Assembly: GCF_000478825.2 (NCBI RefSeq)
Contig: NZ_CP007542.1
Coordinates: forward strand, 1-64,000
Origin: Synechocystis sp. PCC 6714
Lineage (GTDB): Bacteria; Cyanobacteriota; Cyanobacteriia; Cyanobacteriales; Microcystaceae
Direction of reading: 5' to 3'
Length of the DNA stretch: 64,000 nt
Part shown: in pieces, positions 38,569-48,360 of the stretch
Layout of the letters: each line of letters starts with the position of its first letter
Position numbering within the stretch: position 1 is the stretch's first letter
The notes under the pieces: generated by a model
Seen by the model: only the letters and a program-made list of their open reading frames with translations
Database searches by the model: none
Told to the model about the DNA's origin: nothing
Translations under genes and position numbers: made by a program

Positions 38569-39852
38569 ATGAATATTGCCGTTGTGGGACTGAGCCATAA
38601 GACAGCCCCGGTGGAAATTCGCGAAAAACTCAGCATCCAAGAGGCTAAGTTAGAAGAGGCGCTGACCCATCTGCGGAGTTATCCCCACATCGAAGAAGTC
38701 ACTGTCATTAGCACCTGTAACCGTCTAGAAATTTATGCAGTGGTGACGGACACGGAAAAGGGAGTGGTGGAAATTACCCAATTCCTTTCTGAAACTGGCA
38801 ATATTCCCCTGGCAACCCTACGCCGTTATTTGTTTACCCTGCTCCATGAAGATGCCGTACGCCATTTGATGCGGGTGGCCGCTGGGCTGGAAAGCTTGGT
38901 GCTGGGGGAAGGGCAAATTCTCGCCCAGGTGCGTACCACCCATAAATTGGGACAAAAATATAAAGGGGTAGGTCGTCTGCTCGATCGCCTATTTAAACAA
39001 GCCATTACCGCCGGTCGTCGGGTGAGAACGGAAACGGATATCGGCACCGGGGCTGTGTCCATCAGTTCCGCGGCGGTGGAGTTGGTCCATCGTCAGGTGG
39101 ATTTATCAAGCCAAAAAACCGTCATCATCGGGGCAGGAAAGATGGCCTGCTTACTGGTGAAACATCTGTTGGCCAAGGGAGCTACGGACATTACCATTGT
39201 TAACCGTTCCCAACGCCGTTCCCAGGACTTAGCGAATCAATTCCCCCAAGCCCAATTAACTCTCTGTCCCCTCACCGATATGTTTACGGCGATCGCCGCC
39301 GGGGATATTGTCTTTACCAGCACTGGGGCAACGGAACCGATTTTAAACTGTGAGAATTTGACTGGCTGTGTGGTCAACCGCAAAAGTTTAATGCTGGTGG
39401 ATATTTCGGTACCCCGTAACGTGGCCGCCGATGTCCACGAAATGGAGCAGGTGCGGGCTTTTAACGTGGATGACCTCAAGGAAGTGGTGGCCCAGAACCA
39501 AGCCAGCCGCCGGCAAATGGCCAGGCAAGCAGAAGCATTACTCGAAGAGGAAATTGCCGCCTTTGACCTCTGGTGGCGATCGCTGGAAACGGTGCCCACC
39601 ATCAGTTCCCTCCGTAATAAAGTGGAGGATATCCGGGAACAGGAGCTGGAAAAAGCCCTCTCCCGCCTGGGCAGTGAGTTTGCCGAAAAACACCAGGAAG
39701 TGATTGAAGCCCTCACCCGAGGCATTGTCAATAAAATTCTCCACGAACCCATGGTGCAACTGCGGGCCCAGCAGGACATTGAAGCCCGTAAACAATGCCT
39801 ACGTTCATTGAAAATGCTGTTTGACCTGGAAGTGGAAGAACAGTTCGGCTAG
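38569..39852 (+). CDS. hemA: Glutamyl-tRNA reductase
   Basis: First committed step of tetrapyrrole synthesis: NADPH-dependent reduction of glutamyl-tRNA to glutamate-1-semialdehyde, feeding chlorophyll, haem, bilins and corrinoids. From ATG 38,569 it has 427 residues, the PCC 6803 length. Catalytic Cys50 is in STCNRLE, the NADPH site is VIIGAGKMA, and the helical dimerisation domain is C-terminal. A TTTAGGAGA ribosome site supports this start; the reading from 38,455 adds 38 unrelated residues. Confidence 0.97.
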   Translation: MNIAVVGLSHKTAPVEIREKLSIQEAKLEEALTHLRSYPHIEEVTVISTCNRLEIYAVVTDTEKGVVEITQFLSETGNIPLATLRRYLFTLLHEDAVRHLMRVAAGLESLVLGEGQILAQVRTTHKLGQKYKGVGRLLDRLFKQAITAGRRVRTETDIGTGAVSISSAAVELVHRQVDLSSQKTVIIGAGKMACLLVKHLLAKGATDITIVNRSQRRSQDLANQFPQAQLTLCPLTDMFTAIAAGDIVFTSTGATEPILNCENLTGCVVNRKSLMLVDISVPRNVAADVHEMEQVRAFNVDDLKEVVAQNQASRRQMARQAEALLEEEIAAFDLWWRSLETVPTISSLRNKVEDIREQELEKALSRLGSEFAEKHQEVIEALTRGIVNKILHEPMVQLRAQQDIEARKQCLRSLKMLFDLEVEEQFG

Positions 39853-40048
39853 AACTTATTTATTAATTCTCCCGATTCGCTGATTATGGGAGGCATCTAA
39901 GCTGAACCTTTTCCATCTTCTAGTTTTTAAGTACCAAAACATCGCCCCCCTGTTCTCCCCTGGAGTTTGGTCTCCTGTCCCAAAAGCTTAACCAAACTCC
40001 TAAGCTAGAATTGTCGAGGAAGACATTAGCGCCGAGGACAACTAGGCC

Positions 40049-40876
40049 ATGGCATTGGTCCACAGCGGAGTAATTGAGAACTATATCCAACGGGTGACCG
40101 AGTTAAGTCAATCCACCCAACGTATTCCCACCAGTGCTGAACTCGAGGCGATCGCCGGGGAATTGGGCATTGAGCCGGAGGAGATCCAGGCGGCCCAAAA
40201 ACAGGCCATTGACCACTTCACCAGGGCCCAGGGCTATATGCGTCTTGGATATTGGGACGATGCCATTGCAGAACTAGACGACGCCATTGCTTTTAACCCG
40301 GGGGAATCTAAGTTTTTGCTCTGTTCCGCTGAGGCTTACCTAGGCAAGTGGAAGGAATATCACCGTACCTCTGATGCGGACCAAATGCATTTGCGGGTGA
40401 GGCAATGTTTGTCCTTGGAGCCTAGTTGTGAAGAGGCCCTCAATTTACTGGGGGAATTTCGGCGGCGGCAGAGGCGCTATTTCCGCACTTTAATGGGGAG
40501 TCTGATTTTCGTGGGGGCTGTGCTCTGTGGGGGTGGGATTTACTATTTTCTCCAAGGGGGACTACCATTTGTCATCGAAGAAAAGGCTCGTTTGGAAGAT
40601 TTACAGAACACCATCCAAAGCCAAAACGACACCATTGACCAATTGATTGGGGAGCAGAAAGCCCTACGGCGGGAATTTGAAGCTGCCCTAAACAACCAAC
40701 TGCAAGAAAATCGTCAGAGTGGCGATCGCCTCAATAAACTTTATGCTCGCTTTAAATATCTAGAGGATAGGGTCAAAGAATATCAGAATCCCTCCACGGT
40801 GACACCGACCCCAGGCCCTACTCCCTCTCCGGCCCAGGGGAATTCGTCGCAGCCGGTGGATGGTCGCAAAAACTAA
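40049..40876 (+). CDS. TPR-containing membrane protein
   Basis: A 275-residue protein: a short N-terminal helical region, two TPR-like repeats (about 50-135, from TRAQGYMRLGYWDDAIAELDDA on), one transmembrane helix (about 148-170), a coiled coil (about 178-245) and a proline/threonine-rich tail. TPRs probably face the cytoplasm and the coiled coil the other side, which is inference. Found downstream of hemA as in PCC 6803. Its last 59 bases overlap the convergent peptide-binding protein gene. Confidence 0.78.
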   Translation: MALVHSGVIENYIQRVTELSQSTQRIPTSAELEAIAGELGIEPEEIQAAQKQAIDHFTRAQGYMRLGYWDDAIAELDDAIAFNPGESKFLLCSAEAYLGKWKEYHRTSDADQMHLRVRQCLSLEPSCEEALNLLGEFRRRQRRYFRTLMGSLIFVGAVLCGGGIYYFLQGGLPFVIEEKARLEDLQNTIQSQNDTIDQLIGEQKALRREFEAALNNQLQENRQSGDRLNKLYARFKYLEDRVKEYQNPSTVTPTPGPTPSPAQGNSSQPVDGRKN

Positions 40877-42683
40877 TGGAAGGTAAATTCCAGAAAGCTC
40901 CCCCTAAGGCAGAGTATTCAATGCCACAGAAACGGTTCCGCACTGCTGAAAGGGAATAGGGACTTACCAAGTAGATAAAGGGTAAATATTCTTGCACTTC
41001 CATCTGCATTTGGTCGTACACTAGGCGCTGTTCTGGTCGCGGAATAATTTGCGAAGCTCTTAGGGCTAAATTGGCGATGTTTTGCTCCCAGGGAGCCACT
41101 ATTTGTCCTTGTAAAGGCTGGGCGCCGGCCTGGGGATGCTGATTGAACATGTGTAAATTGCCCTTAACGTACCAAACATTGGGTATATGGGGATCGTTGC
41201 CGCCGGTTAGCCCCAAAACCACCGCATCCCACTCCAAACTGTTGCTTAATTTGTCCACCAACACGCCAAAACTGATGGGACTAAAATCTACCTGGATGCC
41301 CAATTTCCCTAAATCTTCTTGAATTTGGTTCCCCATGGCTTCCCGCACTTTATTGCCAGCATTGGTGTTGAGCACAAAGCGGACACGGTTACCCCGATCA
41401 TCGAATAATTGCCGTTGATTGTTGTAGGTAAAGCCCCCGGCTTTCAGTAATGCTTGCGCCTTTTCTGGATCATAGTTATAAACTTTGACATCGGGATTAA
41501 AAAAGGGAGATTGCACAGGGATAAACGAATTTTGCTTTTCCCCCAGTCCCCGGTAAATGTTATTGACCATCCTTTCCCGGTCAATGCCATAGGCGATCGC
41601 CTGGCGGAAATTAAGATCATTAAACCAGCGGGATTTAATCGGATCTACTAGGGGTTTACCCTGGCGTTTACCTTGGTTGAGATTAAAGGTTAAATAGCTA
41701 CTGGCGTAGGTGGGGCCGCCGTTATAGATGACAAAATTACCCCGTTCCTCTTCCTGTTTGAGTAGAGAAAAGGATTCCGGTTGCACAGCCAAGGAATCTA
41801 AACTGCCGGAACGAAATTGCAACAGAGAAGTATCGGTACTTTCCACAATGGCCCAGACTACCCGGGGAATGTAGGGTAAAGACTCACCGTTGGGGCCCTT
41901 TTCCCAGTAGTAAGGATTTTTACTAAAAATTACCCGTTGGCTGGTGACATAACTCTCTAACTTGTAAGGGCCATTGACGACAATTTGGTCGGGGGGAGTA
42001 TTGGTACCCCAGGTACTCAAAAATAAAGGATTACCATTTTCATCGTTTTTCTCCACCGTTTCCCGGAGAATATGGGCTGGCAAAATAGGAAATTGGGCCG
42101 TGTCTAGAAAGGGAGCAAAGGGTTCTTGAATATTAAAGGCAACCTGGCGATCGCCAACTTTAGTAATCTTCGGTTCGGATTGACTTTCCCCTACCTTTAA
42201 ACTGTCCCGATAATTGTTGGGAATTTTAGGATTTAAATAGAGATCGTTATAGGAAAATAGTACGTCATCTACGGTGAGGGGTTCTCCGTCAGACCAGCGT
42301 AAACCTTCCCTCAGGGTAAAGGTGATGGTCAAATTGTCCGGTGAAATTTGCCAACTTTCCGCCAGGGCTGGAGTTCTTTCCCCAGTCAGGGGATTTTCCC
42401 TAATCAGGCCCTCATAAATGTAGCCAAAAACATTGGGGGACTCCTGGGACAGCACCGCATTGAAGGTTTTTGGGTCACTCAACACAGAAAATACCACCTG
42501 GTTGCTCAATTCTGGCGAGAAACAGCCTCCTAGGGAAAAGGCAATGGCTAGGGAACAAAGCAATGGACTTAAGATGGTGATTAATTTTCGCCCCCAACGC
42601 CTATTCGAATCGTAATTTTGTTTCTGCTTCTGTTTTCCCTTGGCGATCGCCGATTTACCCCAGTCCATCCCAAATTTCTTCAT
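40818..42683 (-). CDS. Peptide/oligopeptide ABC transporter substrate-binding lipoprotein
   Basis: Family 5 extracellular solute-binding protein of 621 residues, likely binding peptides or similar ligands at the plasma membrane. The N-terminus has a basic stretch, a hydrophobic segment and a lipobox LGGC near residue 52-55. The SBP_5 hallmark LTFTLREGLRWSDGEPLTVDDV is clear. No permease or ATPase genes are adjacent. Its start overlaps the upstream gene by four bases and its 3' end overlaps the TPR gene. Confidence 0.9.
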   Translation of the reverse strand: MKKFGMDWGKSAIAKGKQKQKQNYDSNRRWGRKLITILSPLLCSLAIAFSLGGCFSPELSNQVVFSVLSDPKTFNAVLSQESPNVFGYIYEGLIRENPLTGERTPALAESWQISPDNLTITFTLREGLRWSDGEPLTVDDVLFSYNDLYLNPKIPNNYRDSLKVGESQSEPKITKVGDRQVAFNIQEPFAPFLDTAQFPILPAHILRETVEKNDENGNPLFLSTWGTNTPPDQIVVNGPYKLESYVTSQRVIFSKNPYYWEKGPNGESLPYIPRVVWAIVESTDTSLLQFRSGSLDSLAVQPESFSLLKQEEERGNFVIYNGGPTYASSYLTFNLNQGKRQGKPLVDPIKSRWFNDLNFRQAIAYGIDRERMVNNIYRGLGEKQNSFIPVQSPFFNPDVKVYNYDPEKAQALLKAGGFTYNNQRQLFDDRGNRVRFVLNTNAGNKVREAMGNQIQEDLGKLGIQVDFSPISFGVLVDKLSNSLEWDAVVLGLTGGNDPHIPNVWYVKGNLHMFNQHPQAGAQPLQGQIVAPWEQNIANLALRASQIIPRPEQRLVYDQMQMEVQEYLPFIYLVSPYSLSAVRNRFCGIEYSALGGAFWNLPSISFCDHPPAATNSPGPERE

Positions 42684-43063
42684 TGTTCCTTACTGCTTTG
42701 TTTGCCCAATGCATAAACAGCCCCCGTGAACACCGTTAATACGCCCAAGCTAATGGACCAACTCCCCCCTAGCCCCCATTGGACGCCCCAATTACACAGG
42801 GTTCCCATGAAAAGAAAGGGCACAATGCTCATGACCGAAGCATAAAAGGCATTCTGGGCTTCCCGAGCTTCCCTGGTGCGCTCATATTCCTCCACGGAAG
42901 TGTAGAGGGAGCGTTCGGCAAAATTAAACCAGCGTTGCAATTGTTCGATCAACCAATTACGCCCACTGCCCCAGGTTAGATACAGTCCCAACGCCCAAAG
43001 GGTTGCACCGGCAATCATTGCCGTATTGATGGGAATATCGAAGGGAATCCAGTCTATGAGCAT
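42680..43063 (-). CDS. Membrane protein of unknown function
   Basis: A 127-residue protein with helices at about 13-32, 75-95 and 100-120 and a charged middle (EEYERTREAREAQNAF). I start at ATG 43,063 (MLIDWIPFDIP); the reading from 43,243 adds 60 residues without membrane or family character. It overlaps the peptide-binding lipoprotein start by four bases, so co-expression is likely, though no link in function is known. Confidence 0.75.
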   Translation of the reverse strand: MLIDWIPFDIPINTAMIAGATLWALGLYLTWGSGRNWLIEQLQRWFNFAERSLYTSVEEYERTREAREAQNAFYASVMSIVPFLFMGTLCNWGVQWGLGGSWSISLGVLTVFTGAVYALGKQSSKEQ

Positions 43064-43307
43064 GGGGAGCGCTATTGAAGTTTTTAGGATTCTAACAAAC
43101 TCCGAACTAATCTTTGCCCTAATGGAAACCACGGCGATCGCCCGTTGGGGTAAGGAAAATATCCATTGGCCCAAATATTGTTTGGGGCTTACCATTTGTC
43201 GGTTAGAATCGTTTAAACCATCTCCTGGCCAAAAAATTGGCAATAAAGCTCCATTTTGCCCCGATCGCCAAATTATAGGTGCGGCTGACTAACTCCAATT
43301 AATCACC

Positions 43308-43949
43308 ATGAGCCAACCCAAGGAAAATCATCACTTACTGTTGGTGGACGACGATCCCAACCTGATCCTCTTGGTCAAAGATTATTTGGAGTATCAGGGT
43401 TACCAGGTCACCACCGCCGCCAACGGCCGCGAAGCCCTGGACATATTGGCAACAACGGTGCCCGATATGATTATTTGCGACGTTATGATGCCGGAAATGG
43501 ACGGTTACGCCTTCATTGAGCAGGTGCGTCAAAATGCCAACATCAGTTGGATTCCAGTCATGTTTCTTTCCGCTAAGGGCCAAAGCCATAATCGAGTCAA
43601 AGGGCTAAACGTAGGGGCCGATGTATACATGGCCAAGCCCTTTGAGCCGGAGGAACTGGCCGCCCAAGTGCAATCTTCCCTCCGTCAAGCCGATCGCCTA
43701 CTGCGGCATCAAAACCATTCCCTAGAGGACAATTCCCGGGTACAGGTGGCGAGGGATGTGGAACTAACCCCCACAGAGACTAGGGTGATTCAGTTGGTGG
43801 CCCAGGGCCTAGCCAATCGAGAAATCGCAGACCAGTTAAAAGTCAGTCAACGCACCATCGAAAGTCATGTCTCAAATATGTTAAACAAGACAGGACTCCA
43901 TAACCGCACCGAGTTGGCCCGTTGGGCTATTCAAAAAAGTATTGCTTGA
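43308..43949 (+). CDS. ycf29: NarL-type response regulator Ycf29
   Basis: A 213-residue regulator: receiver domain (about 8-125) with phospho-acceptor in IICDVMMPEMDGY and Lys in MAKPFEPEEL, then a LuxR/NarL helix-turn-helix (about 150-210) with LTPTETRVIQLVAQGLANREIADQL. It corresponds to the plastid-conserved Ycf29. Its partner kinase is not in the window. Targets unknown. Confidence 0.9.
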   Translation: MSQPKENHHLLLVDDDPNLILLVKDYLEYQGYQVTTAANGREALDILATTVPDMIICDVMMPEMDGYAFIEQVRQNANISWIPVMFLSAKGQSHNRVKGLNVGADVYMAKPFEPEELAAQVQSSLRQADRLLRHQNHSLEDNSRVQVARDVELTPTETRVIQLVAQGLANREIADQLKVSQRTIESHVSNMLNKTGLHNRTELARWAIQKSIA

Positions 43950-44001
43950 GATTTTGCCGCCGGTATGGCGGTGGGTTATAACAACGCAAAAAAAAATACC
44001 C

Positions 44002-45018
44002 ATGACTGATATCCCCCCTTGCTTGAAAAAGAGTCTGGGCCTGATTTGTGCCAGCTTGCTCAGTTTACCTGGGTTGTCCGTGGCCGCCTGGGCGGGATCT
44101 TTGGAATATTGGAAATTCGATTTACGGGATAGTCGCCTAGACATTATCACCGATAAAGATGTAAGTCCCCAAGTGAACGTACTCCGGAATCCAACCCGGG
44201 TAGTGGTGGATTTACCGGGCATTGAGCACCGGGGCCCCACCGTTTATAAGCCCCTGACCCAATACGTGAGGGAAGCTAGGGTTGGTCGATGGAATAATAA
44301 CTCCACCCGCATTGTCTTGGAGTTGACGGAACCCTTTACTGTCAAGCCTTGGGAAGTGCAAGTCCGGGGTCTGGCTCCCAACCGTTGGTATGCCCGCTTA
44401 CCCACTATTCTCCAGCCCTCGGAGTATAGTTTGCCCCAGGATACGGTGGCGGTGAATGTGCCGGCCCCGGCTCCCCGGCCCCTACGACGTTTTACGGTGG
44501 TTTTGGATGCGGGCCATGGGGGCAGAGATCCAGGGGCGATCGGACAACGGGGCATACGGGAAAAAGATGTGGTGCTGGCCATCACTAGGGGAGTGGCCAG
44601 GGAGTTGGAAAAACAGGGCATTGGCGTGGTCATGACCCGTAACAATGATGTTTTTGTTTCTCTTCAGGGACGGGTACAAAGGGCTTCTGCGGCCCGGGGC
44701 GATATTTTTGTTAGCATCCATGCCAATTCAGTCGGCCTAGGACGGCCAGAAGTGAATGGGGTGGAAACCTATTATTTTCAAACGGGCAGGGCTTTAGCCC
44801 AGAGTATCCACCGCAGTATCCTACAACGGCTCAATGTCCGCGATCGCCGGGTGAGACAAGCTCGGTTCTATGTTTTACGCAACACTTCCATGCCCTCTAC
44901 CCTAGTGGAGGTGGGTTTCGTTACGGGTAGTCAAGATAGCCAAAACCTCAGTAATCCCCGTTTTCAACAGCAAATGGCCGAGGCGATCGCCGCCGGTATC
45001 GTACAGTATTTGAAGTAA
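44002..45018 (+). CDS. N-acetylmuramoyl-L-alanine amidase with AMIN domain
   Basis: Periplasmic zinc amidase that cuts the stem peptide from peptidoglycan in cell separation or septal junction formation. From ATG 44,002 it has 338 residues: signal peptide (about 1-30, ending VAAWA), AMIN domain (about 35-130) and amidase_3 domain (about 160-338). Zinc ligands are His in VLDAGHGGRDPG, Glu in GIREKD and His in SIHANS; the catalytic Glu is in TLVEVGFVTG. The reading from 43,942 hides the signal peptide. It follows ycf29 by 52 bases. Confidence 0.92.
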   Translation: MTDIPPCLKKSLGLICASLLSLPGLSVAAWAGSLEYWKFDLRDSRLDIITDKDVSPQVNVLRNPTRVVVDLPGIEHRGPTVYKPLTQYVREARVGRWNNNSTRIVLELTEPFTVKPWEVQVRGLAPNRWYARLPTILQPSEYSLPQDTVAVNVPAPAPRPLRRFTVVLDAGHGGRDPGAIGQRGIREKDVVLAITRGVARELEKQGIGVVMTRNNDVFVSLQGRVQRASAARGDIFVSIHANSVGLGRPEVNGVETYYFQTGRALAQSIHRSILQRLNVRDRRVRQARFYVLRNTSMPSTLVEVGFVTGSQDSQNLSNPRFQQQMAEAIAAGIVQYLK

Positions 45019-45040
45019 GTTTAGCTGCGATTGAAGGCGA

Positions 45041-45469
45041 ATGTTTTCCCCCGACCCTGTGCTCCCCGACGATGGCCAGCATCCCTGGCGCTATCGACTA
45101 GACCAATTTACCAAGGAAGAACAAACTGCCTTAGCGGCCCTAGCCTGGGGCTTTTATCAGCAATGGCCAGAAAAAGAACAGTATTTAGGGTTAGACCTCC
45201 ATCCCCAAGCCCATTTTATTAGCTGTGCCCCAGCGGCGATCGCCCAACTTAATGACCAGGTTAACGGCCGTATCCAAGAGATGGTGGGCATCTTAAATGG
45301 TTACGATCCCGCCACAGAAGTGGCCATTTTCGTCATTGGCCCCACCCAGTTTAAATTGCTCTTTTTCCAACCAATCCCCAGCCCTAGGGATTGTTTCTCC
45401 AAACTAGGCCTGACCATTGAAGATCTCAAAGACAAGCTGGAAAAAACTTTGCAAGAAAAACTTGTTTAA
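45041..45469 (+). CDS. Conserved hypothetical protein
   Basis: A 142-residue soluble protein, 22 bases after the amidase gene and probably in its operon. It has alternating helix and strand with a well-formed core (EVAIFVIGPTQFKLLFFQP) and a charged C-terminal helix. I do not recognise a domain. Confidence 0.72.
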   Translation: MFSPDPVLPDDGQHPWRYRLDQFTKEEQTALAALAWGFYQQWPEKEQYLGLDLHPQAHFISCAPAAIAQLNDQVNGRIQEMVGILNGYDPATEVAIFVIGPTQFKLLFFQPIPSPRDCFSKLGLTIEDLKDKLEKTLQEKLV

Positions 45470-45487
45470 TTGTTTAGTGGGAAGAAG

Positions 45488-45928
45488 TTAAAAACGACCA
45501 GTGGACCTAATTAGTTCCAGATTAGTACCTGGGTTGGTAAATACTTGGGTATTGCCCCCCGCATCGCGGCAAACAGAACCATTATCAGATTGAAAAACGG
45601 TAAAACGATCATTAACCTGGCACAACTTAATCGATTCACTGCCTGCCATTTCCTCCATAGCCTTGCGGTTGGGGGCGACTCCGTCCCGAATTTTAAAATA
45701 GGTAAAGGCATTGTCGGAGTAAACTACGCATTCTCCGGGTTCCAACACCCACCAGCCTTCACTCACCCAAACCCCATTCTGGTTTTCATAGCCCTGGGCC
45801 ATGGACAAATTGGTATTGAGATAGTTACAGCTTTTCCCCGCCAGGGCTGGGGCCGGAGTGAAAATTGCGCCCACCAACGCCGTTCCTAAAGCCATTACCG
45901 TCGCAGACAACAATCCTTTACTAACCAT
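45488..45928 (-). CDS. DUF1036-type exported protein
   Basis: A 146-residue protein with a signal peptide (about 1-30, cleavage after APALA). The GWWVLEPGECVVY block is typical of DUF1036 proteins, which are small periplasmic proteins of unknown role. Several cysteines could pair. A GGAG site precedes the ATG. Confidence 0.75.
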   Translation of the reverse strand: MVSKGLLSATVMALGTALVGAIFTPAPALAGKSCNYLNTNLSMAQGYENQNGVWVSEGWWVLEPGECVVYSDNAFTYFKIRDGVAPNRKAMEEMAGSESIKLCQVNDRFTVFQSDNGSVCRDAGGNTQVFTNPGTNLELIRSTGRF

Positions 45929-46177
45929 AAAAACTCCTCAGACCACAAAAATTGTTAACGCCAATCTTACTAGAACTGGGTTGGCTTTGCCCACGCCAAT
46001 CGTTGGGTTTCTCACACAGAAAAACAGTGTCTGTGCACTAAGCTGGGCGGGGCGTAACGGACAATACGGAAATTGTCGCCCCGAAAGTTGAAAATGGTCA
46101 TGACATCGACATAATTAACGGCGATCGCCTAAATTACTAGAGTTAGGAGCGGCCTGGCCGTTGCGATTTTTTCTTTT

Positions 46178-46188
46178 GTGTGAGGAGT
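46178..46188 (+). promoter_or_regulatory. Ribosome binding site complementary to the Yfr1 core motif
   Basis: GTGTGAGGAGT is the exact reverse complement of ACTCCTCACAC, the ultraconserved unpaired motif of the cyanobacterial sRNA Yfr1 as I remember it. It contains the Shine-Dalgarno AGGAG eight bases before ATG 46,196. Repression by Yfr1 is a prediction. Confidence 0.4.
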
Positions 46189-46195
46189 TAGGATT

Positions 46196-46549
46196 ATGCC
46201 GTTTAACCCCCAGGTTGTGACCAGGGATGTTTTCCGTCCCCAGGGTACCTTGAGTGCCGCTGTCACCGCAGACTTTCAAGCCGATTTACAAAGCTGGTTA
46301 GCCGCCACCCCAAGTTCATTGCTGGTGATCGACTTTAGCCAAGTCGATTTCCTCGATAGTGCCATTTTGGTGGTCCTGATCAATGCCTACAAGGAACTCC
46401 AAAGCCAAAAGAGAACGCTGATGCTGAGTGGTGTTTCACCGGAACTGAAAATTATTTTTGAGTTGACCCAACTAAATCAAATTTTTTCCATCCACGGCAG
46501 TCCTGAAGCCGCCTTCACTAGTTTAGAAAATTTGTCCTTGGCTGCTTAG
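46196..46549 (+). CDS. STAS-domain anti-sigma factor antagonist-like protein
   Basis: A 117-residue single STAS domain, like SpoIIAA/RsbV. The phosphorylatable serine is Ser55 in DFLDSAI. Such proteins act in partner-switching with RsbW-like kinases; PmgA in this window is one such kinase, but a link is speculation. It starts a possible operon with two small genes downstream. Confidence 0.88.
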   Translation: MPFNPQVVTRDVFRPQGTLSAAVTADFQADLQSWLAATPSSLLVIDFSQVDFLDSAILVVLINAYKELQSQKRTLMLSGVSPELKIIFELTQLNQIFSIHGSPEAAFTSLENLSLAA

Positions 46550-46691
46550 GTTGATCCGCACTGCATTGGTATCAATGGGAAACACTGATTCGCCAATCTC
46601 GGTCAATTCTTATCAGTTTTGATGGGGCTGAATGGACTTTGGGCACTAAAATCTAGGTAGTCTCCCTGGTTCATTGTCATTTTTTGCCATC

Positions 46692-47045
46692 GTGTCTTCC
46701 CCGAAAAGCAAAGCTATCACCGTTCGCCCAAATCCACCTCTGTCCCCTAGACTGGCCGCAGAGGAAAAGTTTAAGCAGGAGAAACTTCACGATACGGAGC
46801 TACTGTTGCAAAATATGTTTATCCGAGAGGAAGCCACTGTCAAATTAATTTTCGATTCCCTCTACGACATCGGCGCCATCAACATAATCAATAAAAAGTT
46901 TCCTTTCCCTCCCCTCAACCGCTTGCTCAAATCCATTGTGGGGGTACCAAAACCCATTGCCAAAATCCTGCTATTTCGTTGGTTTGTGGCCAATTGTCCT
47001 GGTCTACTCACCAATTGGCTCTACAGTAAAGTCCGTTTCAAGTAG
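46692..47045 (+). CDS. Conserved hypothetical protein
   Basis: A 117-residue basic protein with C-terminal hydrophobic/amphipathic helices (PPLNRLLKSIVGVPKPIAKILLFRW-like region, split at about 70-100). I choose GTG 46,692 (MSSPKSKAITVRP); TTG 46,674 is possible. The next gene begins 15 bases after its stop. Family not recognised. Confidence 0.6.
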   Translation: MSSPKSKAITVRPNPPLSPRLAAEEKFKQEKLHDTELLLQNMFIREEATVKLIFDSLYDIGAINIINKKFPFPPLNRLLKSIVGVPKPIAKILLFRWFVANCPGLLTNWLYSKVRFK

Positions 47046-47060
47046 GGAACAGGTTAAACC

Positions 47061-47417
47061 ATGGCGGTTTCCCATAGATACCAGCGACAAAAGTTTAGAC
47101 TTGGACAAAAGTATTCTGTCCTATGGCTTCTGGTTTGGGCCGCTACAGTTAATGTTTTCTCCCTGACCTCTGGTTTAGCCCAATCTCCGACCCTACCTCC
47201 CCCCGACGACATTCCCGAAGAAATCTTGCGTACGGAAATCATCCTCGAAGGGCGATCGCCTGTGGATGGGGAACCGCTAACGGCAACGGAGTATACAGAG
47301 TTAATGGAAGCCTTGGCAGAAAACCCCAATCCGCCCCAACTAAGCCCCAGAATTCGCCATCTGGTCTTTTTGCTGAAGGTAAGAAAATTTTTCCGGACTT
47401 TGCTTCCGTTCCTTTGA
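47061..47417 (+). CDS. Small exported protein of unknown function
   Basis: A 118-residue protein with a signal peptide (hydrophobic about 19-40, cleavage after GLAQ). The mature part is acidic and proline-rich, ending in a basic hydrophobic helix. It is probably co-transcribed with the upstream gene and converges with the CsgG-like gene. Confidence 0.65.
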   Translation: MAVSHRYQRQKFRLGQKYSVLWLLVWAATVNVFSLTSGLAQSPTLPPPDDIPEEILRTEIILEGRSPVDGEPLTATEYTELMEALAENPNPPQLSPRIRHLVFLLKVRKFFRTLLPFL

Positions 47418-47441
47418 TTTTTTGGTATCCCAAGGATAAAA

Positions 47442-48239
47442 CTATTCCAAGAGTAGAGTGTCCTTAGTTTTTTCCCGACGCCTCTTTTCCTTATCTTGAT
47501 ACTCTTGGACGCAACCATCCTGCTCCACCATCACACAACTAAGGTAATCAGTAATCTCCACCAATCCAGCCCTCAAAGCCTTACCCACTGGGGCTTTTGC
47601 CTCACTTTGATTGTCTTGACCTGTATTGACGATACCTAAAATATTGACGTTGTTAGCAGAACTGGCGGCGGTGTCGGTGGCGCGACCCTCTACGGTTCTG
47701 GCATATACCACTTCCCCAGTGGTGCTATCAACTACCCGCAGATCAATGGCGACATAGGCTTCCTGTTTGGCTTGACGCTCGCTGTTGCCAATGCTGAAAA
47801 GTCCCAGGTTAAGTCCGAAGTTGTTGCCCCCAGACTCCGAACTTACGCCCTCTTGATAGGCGGTAACTCTGCCTAAGACGATGTATTGGGCCCCCGTTAA
47901 TTGTCCTTTTTGGGCTGAAGTTTCTGGCCTGGTTAGTCCTAATTCTGCTAATTCTTGCTCCGACAGAACACTGCCCAAATTTTGCCTTTCTACCACTTGA
48001 AAATTACCAGTGGAGGTCAGTTCATTGCTGAGGGCATCGGCGAGTTCACGGGAAGTGTTACCAGTCCACCACCACCAACTCATGTTGGTATCATTTTTAA
48101 ATTCCGGTACAGAAATAGTGGGCTTGCTCTGGGCTTGGGCAGTCAAGTTTCCGGAGCATATCCCCGTCAGTATCAACAAAAATGGTAGGGCCTTCGAGGC
48201 CAATGAAACCGCTAATCTGTCCACGTTTTGGGCTGCCAT
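47442..48239 (-). CDS. CsgG-like exported protein
   Basis: A 265-residue protein with a signal sequence (about 12-36) and the CsgG family pattern VPEFKNDT, then VVERQNLGSVLSEQELAELGL and YIVLGRVTAYQEG. A WWWW cluster near 50 is distinctive. It lacks a clear lipobox, unlike true CsgG curli secretion pores, so an envelope role is likely but pore formation is unproven. The end is highly charged. Confidence 0.82.
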   Translation of the reverse strand: MAAQNVDRLAVSLASKALPFLLILTGICSGNLTAQAQSKPTISVPEFKNDTNMSWWWWTGNTSRELADALSNELTSTGNFQVVERQNLGSVLSEQELAELGLTRPETSAQKGQLTGAQYIVLGRVTAYQEGVSSESGGNNFGLNLGLFSIGNSERQAKQEAYVAIDLRVVDSTTGEVVYARTVEGRATDTAASSANNVNILGIVNTGQDNQSEAKAPVGKALRAGLVEITDYLSCVMVEQDGCVQEYQDKEKRRREKTKDTLLLE

Positions 48240-48360
48240 AGTATTTCTATCTGTCTTTTACCCAAGGCTACAGTAGTAGTGAGACACCAGTCAATAGGCG
48301 TTGCTGCCCTGGTTAACGCTAACTTTTGCGGGGCGATCGGACAAGTATTTCCCTGGGTAT

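Noticed and set aside
46120-46195. A Yfr1 gene on the minus strand
   Set aside because: The core motif is present as a complement, but the flanking hairpins and terminator of Yfr1 are absent, so a target site is the better reading.
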